Shown here one piece after another: positions 1 through 6,015 of a stretch of 12,145 nt of DNA. Each line of letters starts with the position of its first letter. Positions within the stretch are counted from its first letter, which is position 1. The DNA is from VRUE01 sp035548675 (GTDB lineage: Bacteria; Actinomycetota; Thermoleophilia; Solirubrobacterales; 70-9). The notes below the pieces were generated by a model, which saw only the letters and a program-made list of their open reading frames with translations, was not told the DNA's origin and searched no databases. Location: NCBI GenBank assembly GCA_035548675.1, contig DASZSJ010000098.1:1-12145 (forward strand), in the 5' to 3' direction. A program made the position numbers and the translations under genes.

Positions 1-1
1 C

Positions 2-508
2 GACCTGAAGAAGGTCTTCCGGCCGGAGTTCCTCAACCGGATCGACGAGGTGATCGTCTTCCACAAGCTGGCCAAGGACGAGGTCAAGGAGATCATCGAC
101 CTGATGATCAACCGGGTCCGCGTCCAGGTCGCCGAGCACGAGCTGCAGCTGGAGCTGACCGACGAGGCCAAGGACCTGCTGGTCGAGAAGGGCTGGGATC
201 CCTCGATGGGCGCCCGCCCGCTGCGCCGCGCGATCCAGCGCTACATCGAGGATCCGCTGGCCGACGAAGTGCTGCGCCAGGGGGCCGAGATGGCGCCGGG
301 CTCAACCGTGATGGTCAAGCGCGACCCCTCCGGCGACGAGGACGACCGCCCGCTCAGCCTGACGATCGTCAAGCCGAAGAAGGTCGCCAAGCCGAAGAAG
401 TCGAAGCCGGAGCCGGAGAAGGTGGGCGTTGGCGCCGCCAAGCAGGAGGGTGGCGACACCGGTGGCGAGCAGCCCGAGTCGGGCGAGCCCAAGAACGAGA
501 ACGACTGA
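2..508 (+). CDS. clpC: ATP-dependent Clp protease ATP-binding subunit ClpC, C-terminal part (5' end outside window)
   Basis: The reading frame is already open at nt 2 and ends at TGA 506-508, so only about the last 168 residues are present. The start of the fragment carries the Clp/Hsp100 second-AAA signature RPEFLNRIDEVIVF, and further on GWDPSMGARPLRRAIQRYIEDPLA, the sensor-2/C-terminal D2-small region whose GAR arginine contacts the bound nucleotide. These are diagnostic of the ClpB/ClpC group; ClpC is chosen because of the downstream disA-carD-ispDF neighbourhood. ClpC unfolds substrates and feeds them to ClpP in the cytoplasm. After the conserved domain there is a tail of roughly 45 residues, first Lys/Pro-rich and then Gly/Glu-rich, probably disordered. 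I see no T-rich terminator after the stop; 107 nt separate it from the first possible start of the next gene. Confidence 0.93.
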   Translation, partial: DLKKVFRPEFLNRIDEVIVFHKLAKDEVKEIIDLMINRVRVQVAEHELQLELTDEAKDLLVEKGWDPSMGARPLRRAIQRYIEDPLADEVLRQGAEMAPGSTVMVKRDPSGDEDDRPLSLTIVKPKKVAKPKKSKPEPEKVGVGAAKQEGGDTGGEQPESGEPKNEND

Positions 509-559
509 GTAGCAGGCGCGCGAGGTGAAGCACAAGGCGTCGCGGCGCGCGGGTCCTGT

Positions 560-618
560 CACGGGGCAAGGGGTGCTGTGGGCGGTCCACGGGCTGTCCT
601 CGACCCCCCTACCCCGTG
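560..618. repeat. Imperfect inverted repeat in the clpC-aldo/keto reductase gap
   Basis: CACGGGG at 560-566 is the exact reverse complement of CCCCGTG at 612-618, and the inner flanks (GGGG at 569-573, CCCC at 606-611) continue the pairing with mismatches. The loop is about 30 nt. It might be a weak terminator for clpC or simply GC-rich coincidence. It matters for start choice because a possible GTG start at 616-618 would be buried in the stem. No T-tract follows. Confidence 0.3.
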
Positions 619-642
619 CCACCCGCGCGAGCGACGCGGCTC

Positions 643-1785
643 ATGGTTCAGCTCATGCCTGAGCCCGGCCGGACTGCCATCGGCACCTGGAGCGGGGGGC
701 GGTTCCTACGTTTCGGCGAGGCCGTTGCCGAGGAGCGGCTGGAAGCGCTGTTGAGGCCCGGCGGTGGGATCGAGACCGTCCTCACAGCCGACACCTACGG
801 GCAGGGCGAGGCCGATGCGTTGCTGGGCCGGGCGCTCGCCGGGGTGTCGCGTGAGGGCTACTGCCTCGTCGGTGCCGTGGGGCACGATTTCTACGAGGGA
901 GAGCGGGACGGGCCGCGGGGGTTCCCCCGCTTCACCGATCCGCGCCTGCGCGGGGAGGGGGAGTACGCGGGATATCTGCGGATGGCGGCGGAGAGGAGTC
1001 TGGAGCGTCTCGGCGTCGACTCCTTCGACCTGCTGCTGCTGCACAACCCCGACCGGATCGGCTACTCCAGCGCGGCGGTCTGGGACGGGATGGCGGCGCT
1101 GCGCGAGGCTGGCCTGGCAGCCCGGATCGGCGTCGCCCCGGGCCCGGCCAACGGTTTCACCCTGGACATCATCAGCTGCCTGGAGCGCTTCGGCGACCGC
1201 ATCGACTGGGCGATGATCATCCTCAACCCGTTCGAGCCCTGGCCCGGCGAGCTCTGCCTCGACGCCGCCGCGCGCCACGACGTCAAGGTGATCACTCGCG
1301 TCGTCGACTACGGCGGCCTCTTCTGGGGCGACCTGCGCCCCGGCATGGAGCTGGCCAAGGGCGATCACCGCGCCTTTCGCCCCGAGGGTTGGATCGAGGC
1401 CGGCCTCGAGAAGTTGGAGCGGGTCCTGCCCTACGGCGAACGCGCCGGCCTCACCCCGATCCAGCTCGCCTGCCAGTGGAACCTCGCCCACCCCGCGGTT
1501 GCGTGCGTCGTCCCGACGCTGATCCAGGAGGCCGGCCCCGCCGCCCGCCCGATCGAGGAGCAGCGGGCCGAGCTGGCGGCTCTTCCCGCCGAGCTGCAGC
1601 TCAGCGACGACGACGTCGCCGCGATCCGCGCGATCGGCGACAACACCGGCTGCATGGCCCTCAAGGGGGCGAGCCCCCAGCACGAAGGCGAGGAGCGCCC
1701 CGACCGCTGGCCCCTCACCCCGGAGCTCGCCGAGGTCGGCGCCCGCTGGCGCATCGACCCCGCGCGAGACCTCATCGCCACCTGA
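643..1785 (+). CDS. Aldo/keto reductase-like protein with degenerate catalytic tetrad
   Basis: An aldo/keto reductase (TIM-barrel, NADPH) fold is indicated by TADTYGQGEADALLG near residue 50, a LLLLHNPD strand near 130, and the region IQLACQWNLAHPAVACVVPT before a C-terminal helix rich in Glu/Ala. Counting from ATG 643 (380 aa), Tyr52 and His134 match the family's catalytic Tyr and His. The Asp five residues before the Tyr is Leu47, and the Lys of the usual TKxG strand is Ala78 (LVGAVG). The cofactor-phosphate motif near the C terminus, usually PG followed by a basic residue, reads PTLIQEAG. The protein may therefore not be a normal oxidoreductase. The last 45 residues extend beyond the usual family end. 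Alternative starts are GTG 616 and ATG 655; none has a clear Shine-Dalgarno site. It lies where radA is often found near disA. Confidence 0.8.
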   Translation: MVQLMPEPGRTAIGTWSGGRFLRFGEAVAEERLEALLRPGGGIETVLTADTYGQGEADALLGRALAGVSREGYCLVGAVGHDFYEGERDGPRGFPRFTDPRLRGEGEYAGYLRMAAERSLERLGVDSFDLLLLHNPDRIGYSSAAVWDGMAALREAGLAARIGVAPGPANGFTLDIISCLERFGDRIDWAMIILNPFEPWPGELCLDAAARHDVKVITRVVDYGGLFWGDLRPGMELAKGDHRAFRPEGWIEAGLEKLERVLPYGERAGLTPIQLACQWNLAHPAVACVVPTLIQEAGPAARPIEEQRAELAALPAELQLSDDDVAAIRAIGDNTGCMALKGASPQHEGEERPDRWPLTPELAEVGARWRIDPARDLIAT

Positions 1786-1838
1786 GCGAACTGCATCAAA
1801 TTTTCTACCTCCCGGACCGAGAATTTGATGCAGTTCGC
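1786..1838. repeat. 17-bp perfect inverted repeat, possible operator, terminator or palindromic element
   Basis: GCGAACTGCATCAAATT at 1786-1802 recurs as its exact reverse complement at 1822-1838. One G-T wobble and two more pairs extend the stem to 20 bp around a 13-nt loop (1806-1818). The left arm begins directly after the stop codon of the aldo/keto reductase gene, and the right arm lies just upstream of the MFS gene. The arms are AT-rich (10 of 17) in a GC-rich genome. No T-tract follows, so a standard intrinsic terminator is not obvious. An operator for the exporter gene or a dispersed palindromic repeat are alternatives. Confidence 0.85.
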
Positions 1839-1853
1839 ATCCGCGGAGGGGGG

Positions 1854-1859
1854 TAGCGT
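1854..1859 (+). promoter_or_regulatory. Candidate -10 box (TAGCGT) of the MFS gene
   Basis: TAGCGT fits the actinobacterial TAnnnT -10 pattern and ends 8 nt before ATG 1868, which would place the transcription start at or next to the start codon. The right arm of the inverted repeat would then cover the -35 region. A GGAGGGG run at 1845-1851 would fall outside such a transcript; if transcription starts further upstream, that run would be a distant Shine-Dalgarno site (about 16 nt). Confidence 0.4.
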
Positions 1860-1867
1860 CGCGCTCG

Positions 1868-3313
1868 ATGCGGATCGACGAGAGCAGCCGGCCCTGGTGG
1901 ACGTTGGCGGGGACCTGTGCAGGGCTCTTCCTGCTGATGCTGGACTCGACCGTGGTGGCGCTGGCGCTGCCGAGCATCCGGCATGACGTGGGGGCGACGG
2001 CGGAGGGGTTGCAGTGGGTGATGAACGGTTACCTGCTGGCGATCACCGTGTTCGTGGTGACCGCGGGGCGGCTGGGCGACATGTTCGGGCGCAAGCGCCT
2101 CTTCCTCGCGGGCACAGTGGTCTTCGCCCTGGGCTCGGTGCTCTCTGGAGCGGCCGGAAGTCAGGAGGCGCTGATCGCCGGGCGGATCCTGCAGGGGATC
2201 GGCGCGGCGCCGATGTTGCCGCTCTCGCTGGCGATCGTCTGCAATGCCTTTCCGGCTTCCGAGCAGGCGCGCGCGCTCGGGGTCTGGGCCGGCGTCTCGG
2301 CGCTGGCCCTTGCGATTGGCCCGCTTGTCGGCGGCCTGCTGGTCGAAATTGACTGGCGGGTGATCTTTTGGATCAACCTGCCCGTCGCCCTGGTTGGGAT
2401 CGCCATTACGAGTGCCGCTGCGCCCGAGTCGACCGACCCGGCCGCCGGGCGGCGGATCGACTATGCCGGTCTGGTTGCGCTTGGCGTCGGCTTGGCTGCG
2501 GTCGTCTTGGCGCTGGTGCAGAGCCGCGCCTGGAGCGGCGCAACGACCGCCCTGTTCGCGGTGGTGGGCCTGGTGGCGCTCCTCGGCTTCTGGAGGCTCG
2601 AGCACCGGGTGCGCGAGCCGATCGTCGACTTCGCCCTCTTCCGCAACGGCCCCTACTTCGGTGCCAGCGCCGCCGCCTTCGCCCTCGTCGGCTCTTACTG
2701 GGCGGTGATGTTCTTCCAGCCGCAGTACCTGCAGGACGTGCGCGGCCACTCCGCCGTGCTCAGTGGCGCGATGATCCTGCCGATCACCGCGCCAATGGTG
2801 GCGATCTCACCGCTCTCCGGACGCCTGATCGGTCGCTTCGGCGCGCGCCGGCTGATGACTGCCGGGATGGCATGCGGCACCGCCGGGCTGCTCGTCCTCA
2901 CCCAGTTGGAGGCGGGCAGCGGCTACGTCCTCCTCCTGCTCGGCTACCTGCTCTTCGGCATCGCGCTCGGCCTCGTCTACGCGCCGATGTCGACCGCGGC
3001 GATGGCGGCGATGCCAGCGGAGAAGGTCGGCATTGCCTCGGGGGTGTTGGCGATGGACCGGGTGATGGCGGGCACGATCGCACTGGCCGCCAGCGGCGCC
3101 GCCTTCCACGCGATCGTCAGTGGCGGTAGCTCTTTCACTGCCGGCATCGCCGGCTCGACCTGGATTCTGGTCGCCCTCTGCGCCACCGGCACGGCGCTCA
3201 CCTGGGCCTTCGTCCGCGATCCCGAGCACCCCGGTCCCGATCCCGCGGTCGCCGGCAAGCCCCACCCAAGCGCCCTGCAACACCATTTTCACCACCGGCG
3301 CTTCCATCTATGA
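1868..3313 (+). CDS. MFS drug exporter, DHA2 (EmrB/QacA) type
   Basis: This 481-residue integral membrane protein has the hallmarks of the 14-helix DHA2 drug:H+ antiporters. TM1 carries LDSTVVALALPSI with Asp26 (motif D1), the loop between TM2 and TM3 is GRLGDMFGRKRLF (motif A, residues 67-79), RILQGIGAA at 106-114 is the motif B arginine region, and ALAIGPLVGGLL at 147-158 is motif C, typical of exporters. WRVIFWINLPV follows, as in most DHA2 proteins. The length fits the family. Substrate cannot be told from sequence. The C terminus ends in an unusual His-rich stretch (HHFHHRRFHL). The ATG at 1868 gives a short cytoplasmic N terminus before TM1. The gene follows the aldo/keto reductase in the same direction after 82 nt holding the inverted repeat, so it may have its own regulated promoter; no adjacent regulator gene is present. 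Confidence 0.92.
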   Translation: MRIDESSRPWWTLAGTCAGLFLLMLDSTVVALALPSIRHDVGATAEGLQWVMNGYLLAITVFVVTAGRLGDMFGRKRLFLAGTVVFALGSVLSGAAGSQEALIAGRILQGIGAAPMLPLSLAIVCNAFPASEQARALGVWAGVSALALAIGPLVGGLLVEIDWRVIFWINLPVALVGIAITSAAAPESTDPAAGRRIDYAGLVALGVGLAAVVLALVQSRAWSGATTALFAVVGLVALLGFWRLEHRVREPIVDFALFRNGPYFGASAAAFALVGSYWAVMFFQPQYLQDVRGHSAVLSGAMILPITAPMVAISPLSGRLIGRFGARRLMTAGMACGTAGLLVLTQLEAGSGYVLLLLGYLLFGIALGLVYAPMSTAAMAAMPAEKVGIASGVLAMDRVMAGTIALAASGAAFHAIVSGGSSFTAGIAGSTWILVALCATGTALTWAFVRDPEHPGPDPAVAGKPHPSALQHHFHHRRFHL

Positions 3314-3435
3314 GCGCCAATTCCGGGCTTTAAGCCATCTAGGTGACCGGTTTCCTTGACAACGTCCATTCCGACCTGTCCACTGTGGATTGACCACTCC
3401 GCATTCCAAAGCGGTTTTTGGCATCCTAAAGAGTG
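3314..3435. promoter_or_regulatory. Intergenic region upstream of disA with promoter-like and dyad elements
   Basis: This gap is visibly less GC-rich than the genes around it. A perfect -35-like TTGACA lies at 3356-3361, but no convincing TAnnnT box is found 16-19 nt downstream. Three small dyads are present: GGCTTTAAGCC at 3326-3336; TCCACTGTGGA at 3379-3389, overlapping a second GTGG/CCAC pair; and CCAAA/TTTGG at 3406-3421 around a GCGG loop. They could be operator sites or 5'-UTR hairpins for disA. A weak terminator for the MFS gene near 3326 is also possible. Confidence 0.4.
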
Positions 3436-4548
3436 ATGTCAGCGCTTCCTGGGGATGAGCTACACGAGCTCTCTGAACGCCAAGATCCCCGACTCCTAAG
3501 AGCCCTCGACGTCGTCGCGCCCGGCAGCGCGCTGCGCGAGGGGCTCGACAACATCGTCCACTCCCGCACCGGCGGCTTGATCGTCGTCGGCGACCCCGGC
3601 GACATCTCCCACCTGCTCTCCGGTGGGATCAAGCTCGACATCGACTACACGCCGGCGATGCTCTACCAGGTGGCGAAGATGGACGGGGCGATCGTGCTCA
3701 ACCCAGAGGCGACCAAAATCGCCTGGGCCAACGTGCAGCTAATGCCCGACCCGACGATCCTCTCCTCGGAGACCGGCACCCGCCACCGCACCGCCGAGCG
3801 CGTCTCCAAACAGACCGAGGCGCTGGTGATCGCGATCTCCCAGCGCCGCGACGTCGTCTCGCTCTACGTCGAGGGGACCAAGTACATCCTGCAGGACATC
3901 CCCGCCGTGCTCGCCAAGGCCAACCAGGGGTTGGCGACGCTCGACAAGTACCGCGCCCGCCTCGATCAGGTCTCCAATCGCCTCACCGTGCTCGAGTTCG
4001 AGGGCGGCGGCGTCCTCTACGACGCGCTCGCCGTGCTGCAGCGGGCCGAGCTGGTCACCCGCATGGCGGTCGAGGTCGAGCGCTACATCGTCGAGCTCGG
4101 CACCGAGGGCCGCCTGATCGAGATGCAGCTGGAGGAGACGATGGTCGGCGTCGCCGCCGACAAGACCGCGCTCGTACGCGACTACTCGGTCGAGGACTCC
4201 GAGCAGAACCTGGCCACGGTGCTGCAGTCGCTGGCCCGCCTGCCGCACGAGGACGTGCTCGACTTCGGCCGTCTCGCCGAGCTGCTCGGCTACGACCGCA
4301 AGCTCAACACCCTCGACTTCCCGGTCGCCCCGCGCGGCTACCGCGTGCTCGGCCGTGTGCCGCGCATCCCCAAGCTTGTCGTCCAGAAGATCATCCAGGA
4401 GCTGGGTGGGCTGGAGGAGGTTCTGGCTGCCTCCGACGCCGACCTGGAGGCCGTCGACGGTGTCGGCTCCACGCGAGCCAAGGACATCCGCGAGGGCCTG
4501 CGCAGGCTCCAGGAGGTCGACTTGGTCGACCGGTACCTACAAAGCTGA
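3436..4548 (+). CDS. disA: DNA integrity scanning diadenylate cyclase DisA
   Basis: DisA makes cyclic di-AMP from two ATP and scans DNA for branched structures. The 370-residue length from ATG 3436 is typical. The N-terminal DAC domain shows KMDGAIVLN with the catalytic DGA at residues 83-85 and GTRHRTAER at 114-122 (RHR motif binding ATP). A helical spine follows, then a C-terminal RuvA-like helix-hairpin-helix domain (about 320-366) containing DLEAVDGVGSTRAKDIREGL, which binds DNA. All key residues are present, so an active enzyme is expected. An in-frame GTG at 3433 is directly adjacent and could also serve as start. The partner gene radA, commonly upstream of disA, is not here; an MFS exporter occupies that place. 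A hairpin separates disA from carD, 17 nt or more downstream. Confidence 0.97.
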   Translation: MSALPGDELHELSERQDPRLLRALDVVAPGSALREGLDNIVHSRTGGLIVVGDPGDISHLLSGGIKLDIDYTPAMLYQVAKMDGAIVLNPEATKIAWANVQLMPDPTILSSETGTRHRTAERVSKQTEALVIAISQRRDVVSLYVEGTKYILQDIPAVLAKANQGLATLDKYRARLDQVSNRLTVLEFEGGGVLYDALAVLQRAELVTRMAVEVERYIVELGTEGRLIEMQLEETMVGVAADKTALVRDYSVEDSEQNLATVLQSLARLPHEDVLDFGRLAELLGYDRKLNTLDFPVAPRGYRVLGRVPRIPKLVVQKIIQELGGLEEVLAASDADLEAVDGVGSTRAKDIREGLRRLQEVDLVDRYLQS

Positions 4549-4567
4549 AACGGCGACTGGCGCCGTT
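4549..4567 (+). other. Hairpin directly after the disA stop codon
   Basis: AACGGCG at 4549-4555 pairs perfectly with CGCCGTT at 4561-4567 around the 5-nt loop ACTGG. The stem begins at the base after the disA TGA. There is no T-tract, so it is more likely a partial attenuator, processing site or mRNA-stabilising stem between disA and carD than a strong terminator. It also contains a TTG codon (4566) that could be mistaken for a carD start. Confidence 0.5.
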
Positions 4568-4575
4568 GACGAGAG

Positions 4576-4592
4576 AAAGGAGCAGTCCGATT
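4576..4592 (+). promoter_or_regulatory. Strong Shine-Dalgarno site in front of an ATT codon, carD leader
   Basis: AAAGGAG at 4576-4582 is the best ribosome binding site near carD. At the ideal distance of 7 nt it is followed by ATT (4590-4592) in the carD frame, with no ATG, GTG or TTG in range. The nearest ATG (4614) has only a GAGG at 4605-4608 or a too-close AGGAGG. Either carD starts at ATT, giving 188 residues, or this site loads ribosomes for another purpose. Confidence 0.45.
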
Positions 4593-4613
4593 TCTGAGCT
4601 AGCAGAGGAGGCC

Positions 4614-5156
4614 ATGGAGGCGGGCTTCGAAGCGGACGTCGATGTCCCTTACGTCTGCGACTTCGAAGAGGGGGACAAGGTCGTCTACCCCCATCACGGC
4701 GCTGGCCTCGTGCTGAAGAAGGAGACCCGGGAGCTGATGGGGGAGGAGCGTGAATACCTCACGATCAAGATCCTCCACAACGAGCTCACGGTAATGGTCC
4801 CCTGCGAGAACGCCGGCGTTGCTGGTCTGCGCCGCGTGATCGACGAGGAAGAAATCAAGAAGGTCACCGACGTTCTCACCGACGATGTCTCGGACATGCC
4901 GAAGAACTGGAACCGGCGCTTCAAGTACAACCGCGAGAAGATCAAGACCGGGGACGTTTTCGAGCTGGCCGAGGTCGTTCGTAACCTTGCCATCCGCGAG
5001 ATGGAAAAGGGCCTCTCCACCGGTGAGAAGCAGATGTACACGCGGGCGAAGAAGATCCTCGCCTCGGAGTTCATGTACGCGCTCGACAAGGACGAGGAGG
5101 GCGCGGAGGAGTACCTCGACGGGCTGTTGGAGGAGCGCTTCGCCGCCACGGCGTAG
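4614..5156 (+). CDS. carD: CarD family RNA polymerase-binding transcription regulator
   Basis: CarD binds the RNA polymerase beta subunit and stabilises open complexes at rRNA and other promoters. From ATG 4614 the protein has 180 residues. The N-terminal Tudor-like RNAP-interaction domain reads FEEGDKVVYPHHGAG (about 17-31) and continues to LTVMVPCENAGVAGLRRV, closely matching the mycobacterial protein. The C-terminal helical DNA-binding domain has PKNWNRRFKYNREKIKTGD, with Trp99 equivalent to the Trp that wedges into the -10 upstream edge, then VVRNL and GLSTGEKQMYTRAKKIL. Compared with mycobacterial CarD there are about 17 extra acidic residues at the N terminus, or about 25 if translation begins at ATT 4590. 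The first stretch is less GC-rich than its neighbours. ispD starts 7 nt downstream, so the two are probably co-transcribed. Confidence 0.96.
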   Translation: MEAGFEADVDVPYVCDFEEGDKVVYPHHGAGLVLKKETRELMGEEREYLTIKILHNELTVMVPCENAGVAGLRRVIDEEEIKKVTDVLTDDVSDMPKNWNRRFKYNREKIKTGDVFELAEVVRNLAIREMEKGLSTGEKQMYTRAKKILASEFMYALDKDEEGAEEYLDGLLEERFAATA

Positions 5157-5163
5157 CTCCGCC

Positions 5164-5934
5164 GTGTCCGTCACGGCCGTAATCGCGGCCGCCGGCTCCG
5201 GGCAGAGGCTCGGAGCCGGCGGCCCGAAGGCCGTCGTGCCGCTGGCCGGCAGGCCGCTGGTCGAGTGGTCGATCGCCGCCTTCCGGGCGGCCCCCTCGGT
5301 GCGCTCGATCGTCGTCGCCTGCCCGCCCGGGCACGTGCACGACCTGGCCGGCGGGGACCTCGGCGTCGTCGACGGCGGCGCCACGCGGGCCGAGTCGGTC
5401 GCCAACGCCCTGGCGGCGGTGGGGACGGAGCTGGTCGCAATCCACGACGCGGCCCGGCCGCTGGTCACGCCCGAGCTGATCGAGGGTGTCGTCGCGACGC
5501 TCGCGGCCGTCCCCGACGCCGCGGGCGCGATCGCCGCCACCCCGGTCACCGACACCATCAAGCGGGTCCGCGAACGCACCCGCCGCACCCTTTCCATGCC
5601 TGACATGGGAAATGTTCGTCGGGTGGATTCGACCATTGAGCGCGGGCGGCTCTGGGCGGCGCAGACGCCGCAGGTCTTTCGGACGGATCGGCTGCGCGAG
5701 GCGCTGGCGGCCGACCCGGAGGCGATCGCCGCCGCGACCGACGAGGCGATGATCGTGGAGGAGGCCGGCGGGACGGTGCTGATCCATCCCTCTCCGCCGG
5801 AGAACCTCAAGGTGACGACGCCGCTCGACCTGCGCTTGGCCGAGCTATTGCTGGCTGAGCAGGGCCCAGACCAGGACCGCGGCGAAGCAGACCTGGCCGA
5901 CGCCGAGGGCGACGCCGAAGCTGACGGCGCCTAG
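5164..5934 (+). CDS. ispD: 2-C-methyl-D-erythritol 4-phosphate cytidylyltransferase IspD
   Basis: IspD transfers CMP from CTP to methylerythritol phosphate in the non-mevalonate isoprenoid pathway. The 256-residue protein from GTG 5164 shows AAAGSGQRLGAGGPKA (residues 8-23, CTP-binding loop), HDAARPLVTP (94-103), ATPVTDTIK (125-133), WAAQTPQVF (164-172), TDEAMIVEEAGG (192-203) and NLKVTTPLDL (214-223), all conserved family blocks. GTG is chosen because the family's first strand begins right there and it lies 7 nt after the carD stop. Two oddities: between DTIK and LWAAQTPQ there are about a dozen more residues than in the mycobacterial enzyme, coinciding with a DNA palindrome; and the last 25 or so residues are an acidic tail lying antisense to a minus-strand membrane-protein gene. 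The core looks fully functional. Confidence 0.96.
   Translation: MSVTAVIAAAGSGQRLGAGGPKAVVPLAGRPLVEWSIAAFRAAPSVRSIVVACPPGHVHDLAGGDLGVVDGGATRAESVANALAAVGTELVAIHDAARPLVTPELIEGVVATLAAVPDAAGAIAATPVTDTIKRVRERTRRTLSMPDMGNVRRVDSTIERGRLWAAQTPQVFRTDRLREALAADPEAIAAATDEAMIVEEAGGTVLIHPSPPENLKVTTPLDLRLAELLLAEQGPDQDRGEADLADAEGDAEADGA
5571..5631. repeat. 61-bp imperfect palindrome inside ispD
   Basis: The arms 5571-5598 and 5604-5631 are 28 nt each around the 5-nt loop CCTGA. Aligning one with the reverse complement of the other gives 21 of 28 identities plus one G-T wobble. The core TTTCCATG (5591-5598) faces CATGGGAAA (5604-5612) and is distinctly AT-rich. It encodes IspD residues 136-156, the segment that is longer than usual between two conserved motifs. 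An in-frame inserted palindromic element is the most interesting reading; a protein-coding coincidence cannot be ruled out. Confidence 0.6.
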
Positions 5935-6015
5935 GGCGGCGGCAACGAGCGTCCCGGCGAGAAAGGCGGCGAGGAGCAGCGCCAGCTGCGCCCCGCGGGA
6001 GAGGTCCCTAGGCAC
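5845..6015 (-). CDS. Small two-helix membrane protein downstream of DUF389 gene
   Basis: Reading the minus strand from GTG 6015 to TAG 5845 gives a 56-residue protein: a short basic start (MPRDLSRGAQ), then two hydrophobic stretches, about residues 11-30 (LALLLAAFLAGTLVAAALGA) and 31-52 (through VSFGVALGVG and FAAVLVWALL). Its start overlaps the stop of the DUF389 gene by 8 nt (GTGCCTAG), and GGAGGGAG-type Shine-Dalgarno sequence (rc of 6022-6031) lies 6 nt upstream, so translational coupling is likely. I do not recognise the family; function is unknown, perhaps an accessory subunit of the DUF389 protein. The gene is convergent with ispD and covers the last 90 nt of ispD on the opposite strand. 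Its hydrophobic codons are the complement of the acidic IspD tail. Confidence 0.62.
   Translation of the reverse strand: MPRDLSRGAQLALLLAAFLAGTLVAAALGAVSFGVALGVGQVCFAAVLVWALLSQQ

Noticed and set aside
706..1977. 423-codon minus-strand frame opposite the aldo/keto reductase gene
   Set aside because: Its codons are exactly in register with the complement of a gene that has clear family motifs; no motif or start signal of its own.
1805..2749. 314-codon minus-strand frame opposite the MFS gene
   Set aside because: Hydrophilic His/Arg/Gly-rich translation of the complement of membrane-segment codons; the plus strand encodes an unmistakable transporter.
3314..3435. c-di-AMP (ydaO-type) riboswitch upstream of disA
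   Set aside because: The gap is too short and shows none of the multi-helix architecture; only small separate dyads are seen.
4566..4568. TTG as carD start
   Set aside because: It lies inside the hairpin after disA, upstream of the good Shine-Dalgarno site, and has none of its own.
4885..5163. Upstream extension of the ispD frame through carD
   Set aside because: The extra 93 residues are an Arg/Ser-rich shadow of carD; IspD homology begins at GTG 5164.
4599..5810. 403-codon minus-strand frame opposite carD and ispD
   Set aside because: Spans two genes of firm identity; composition is that of a shadow.
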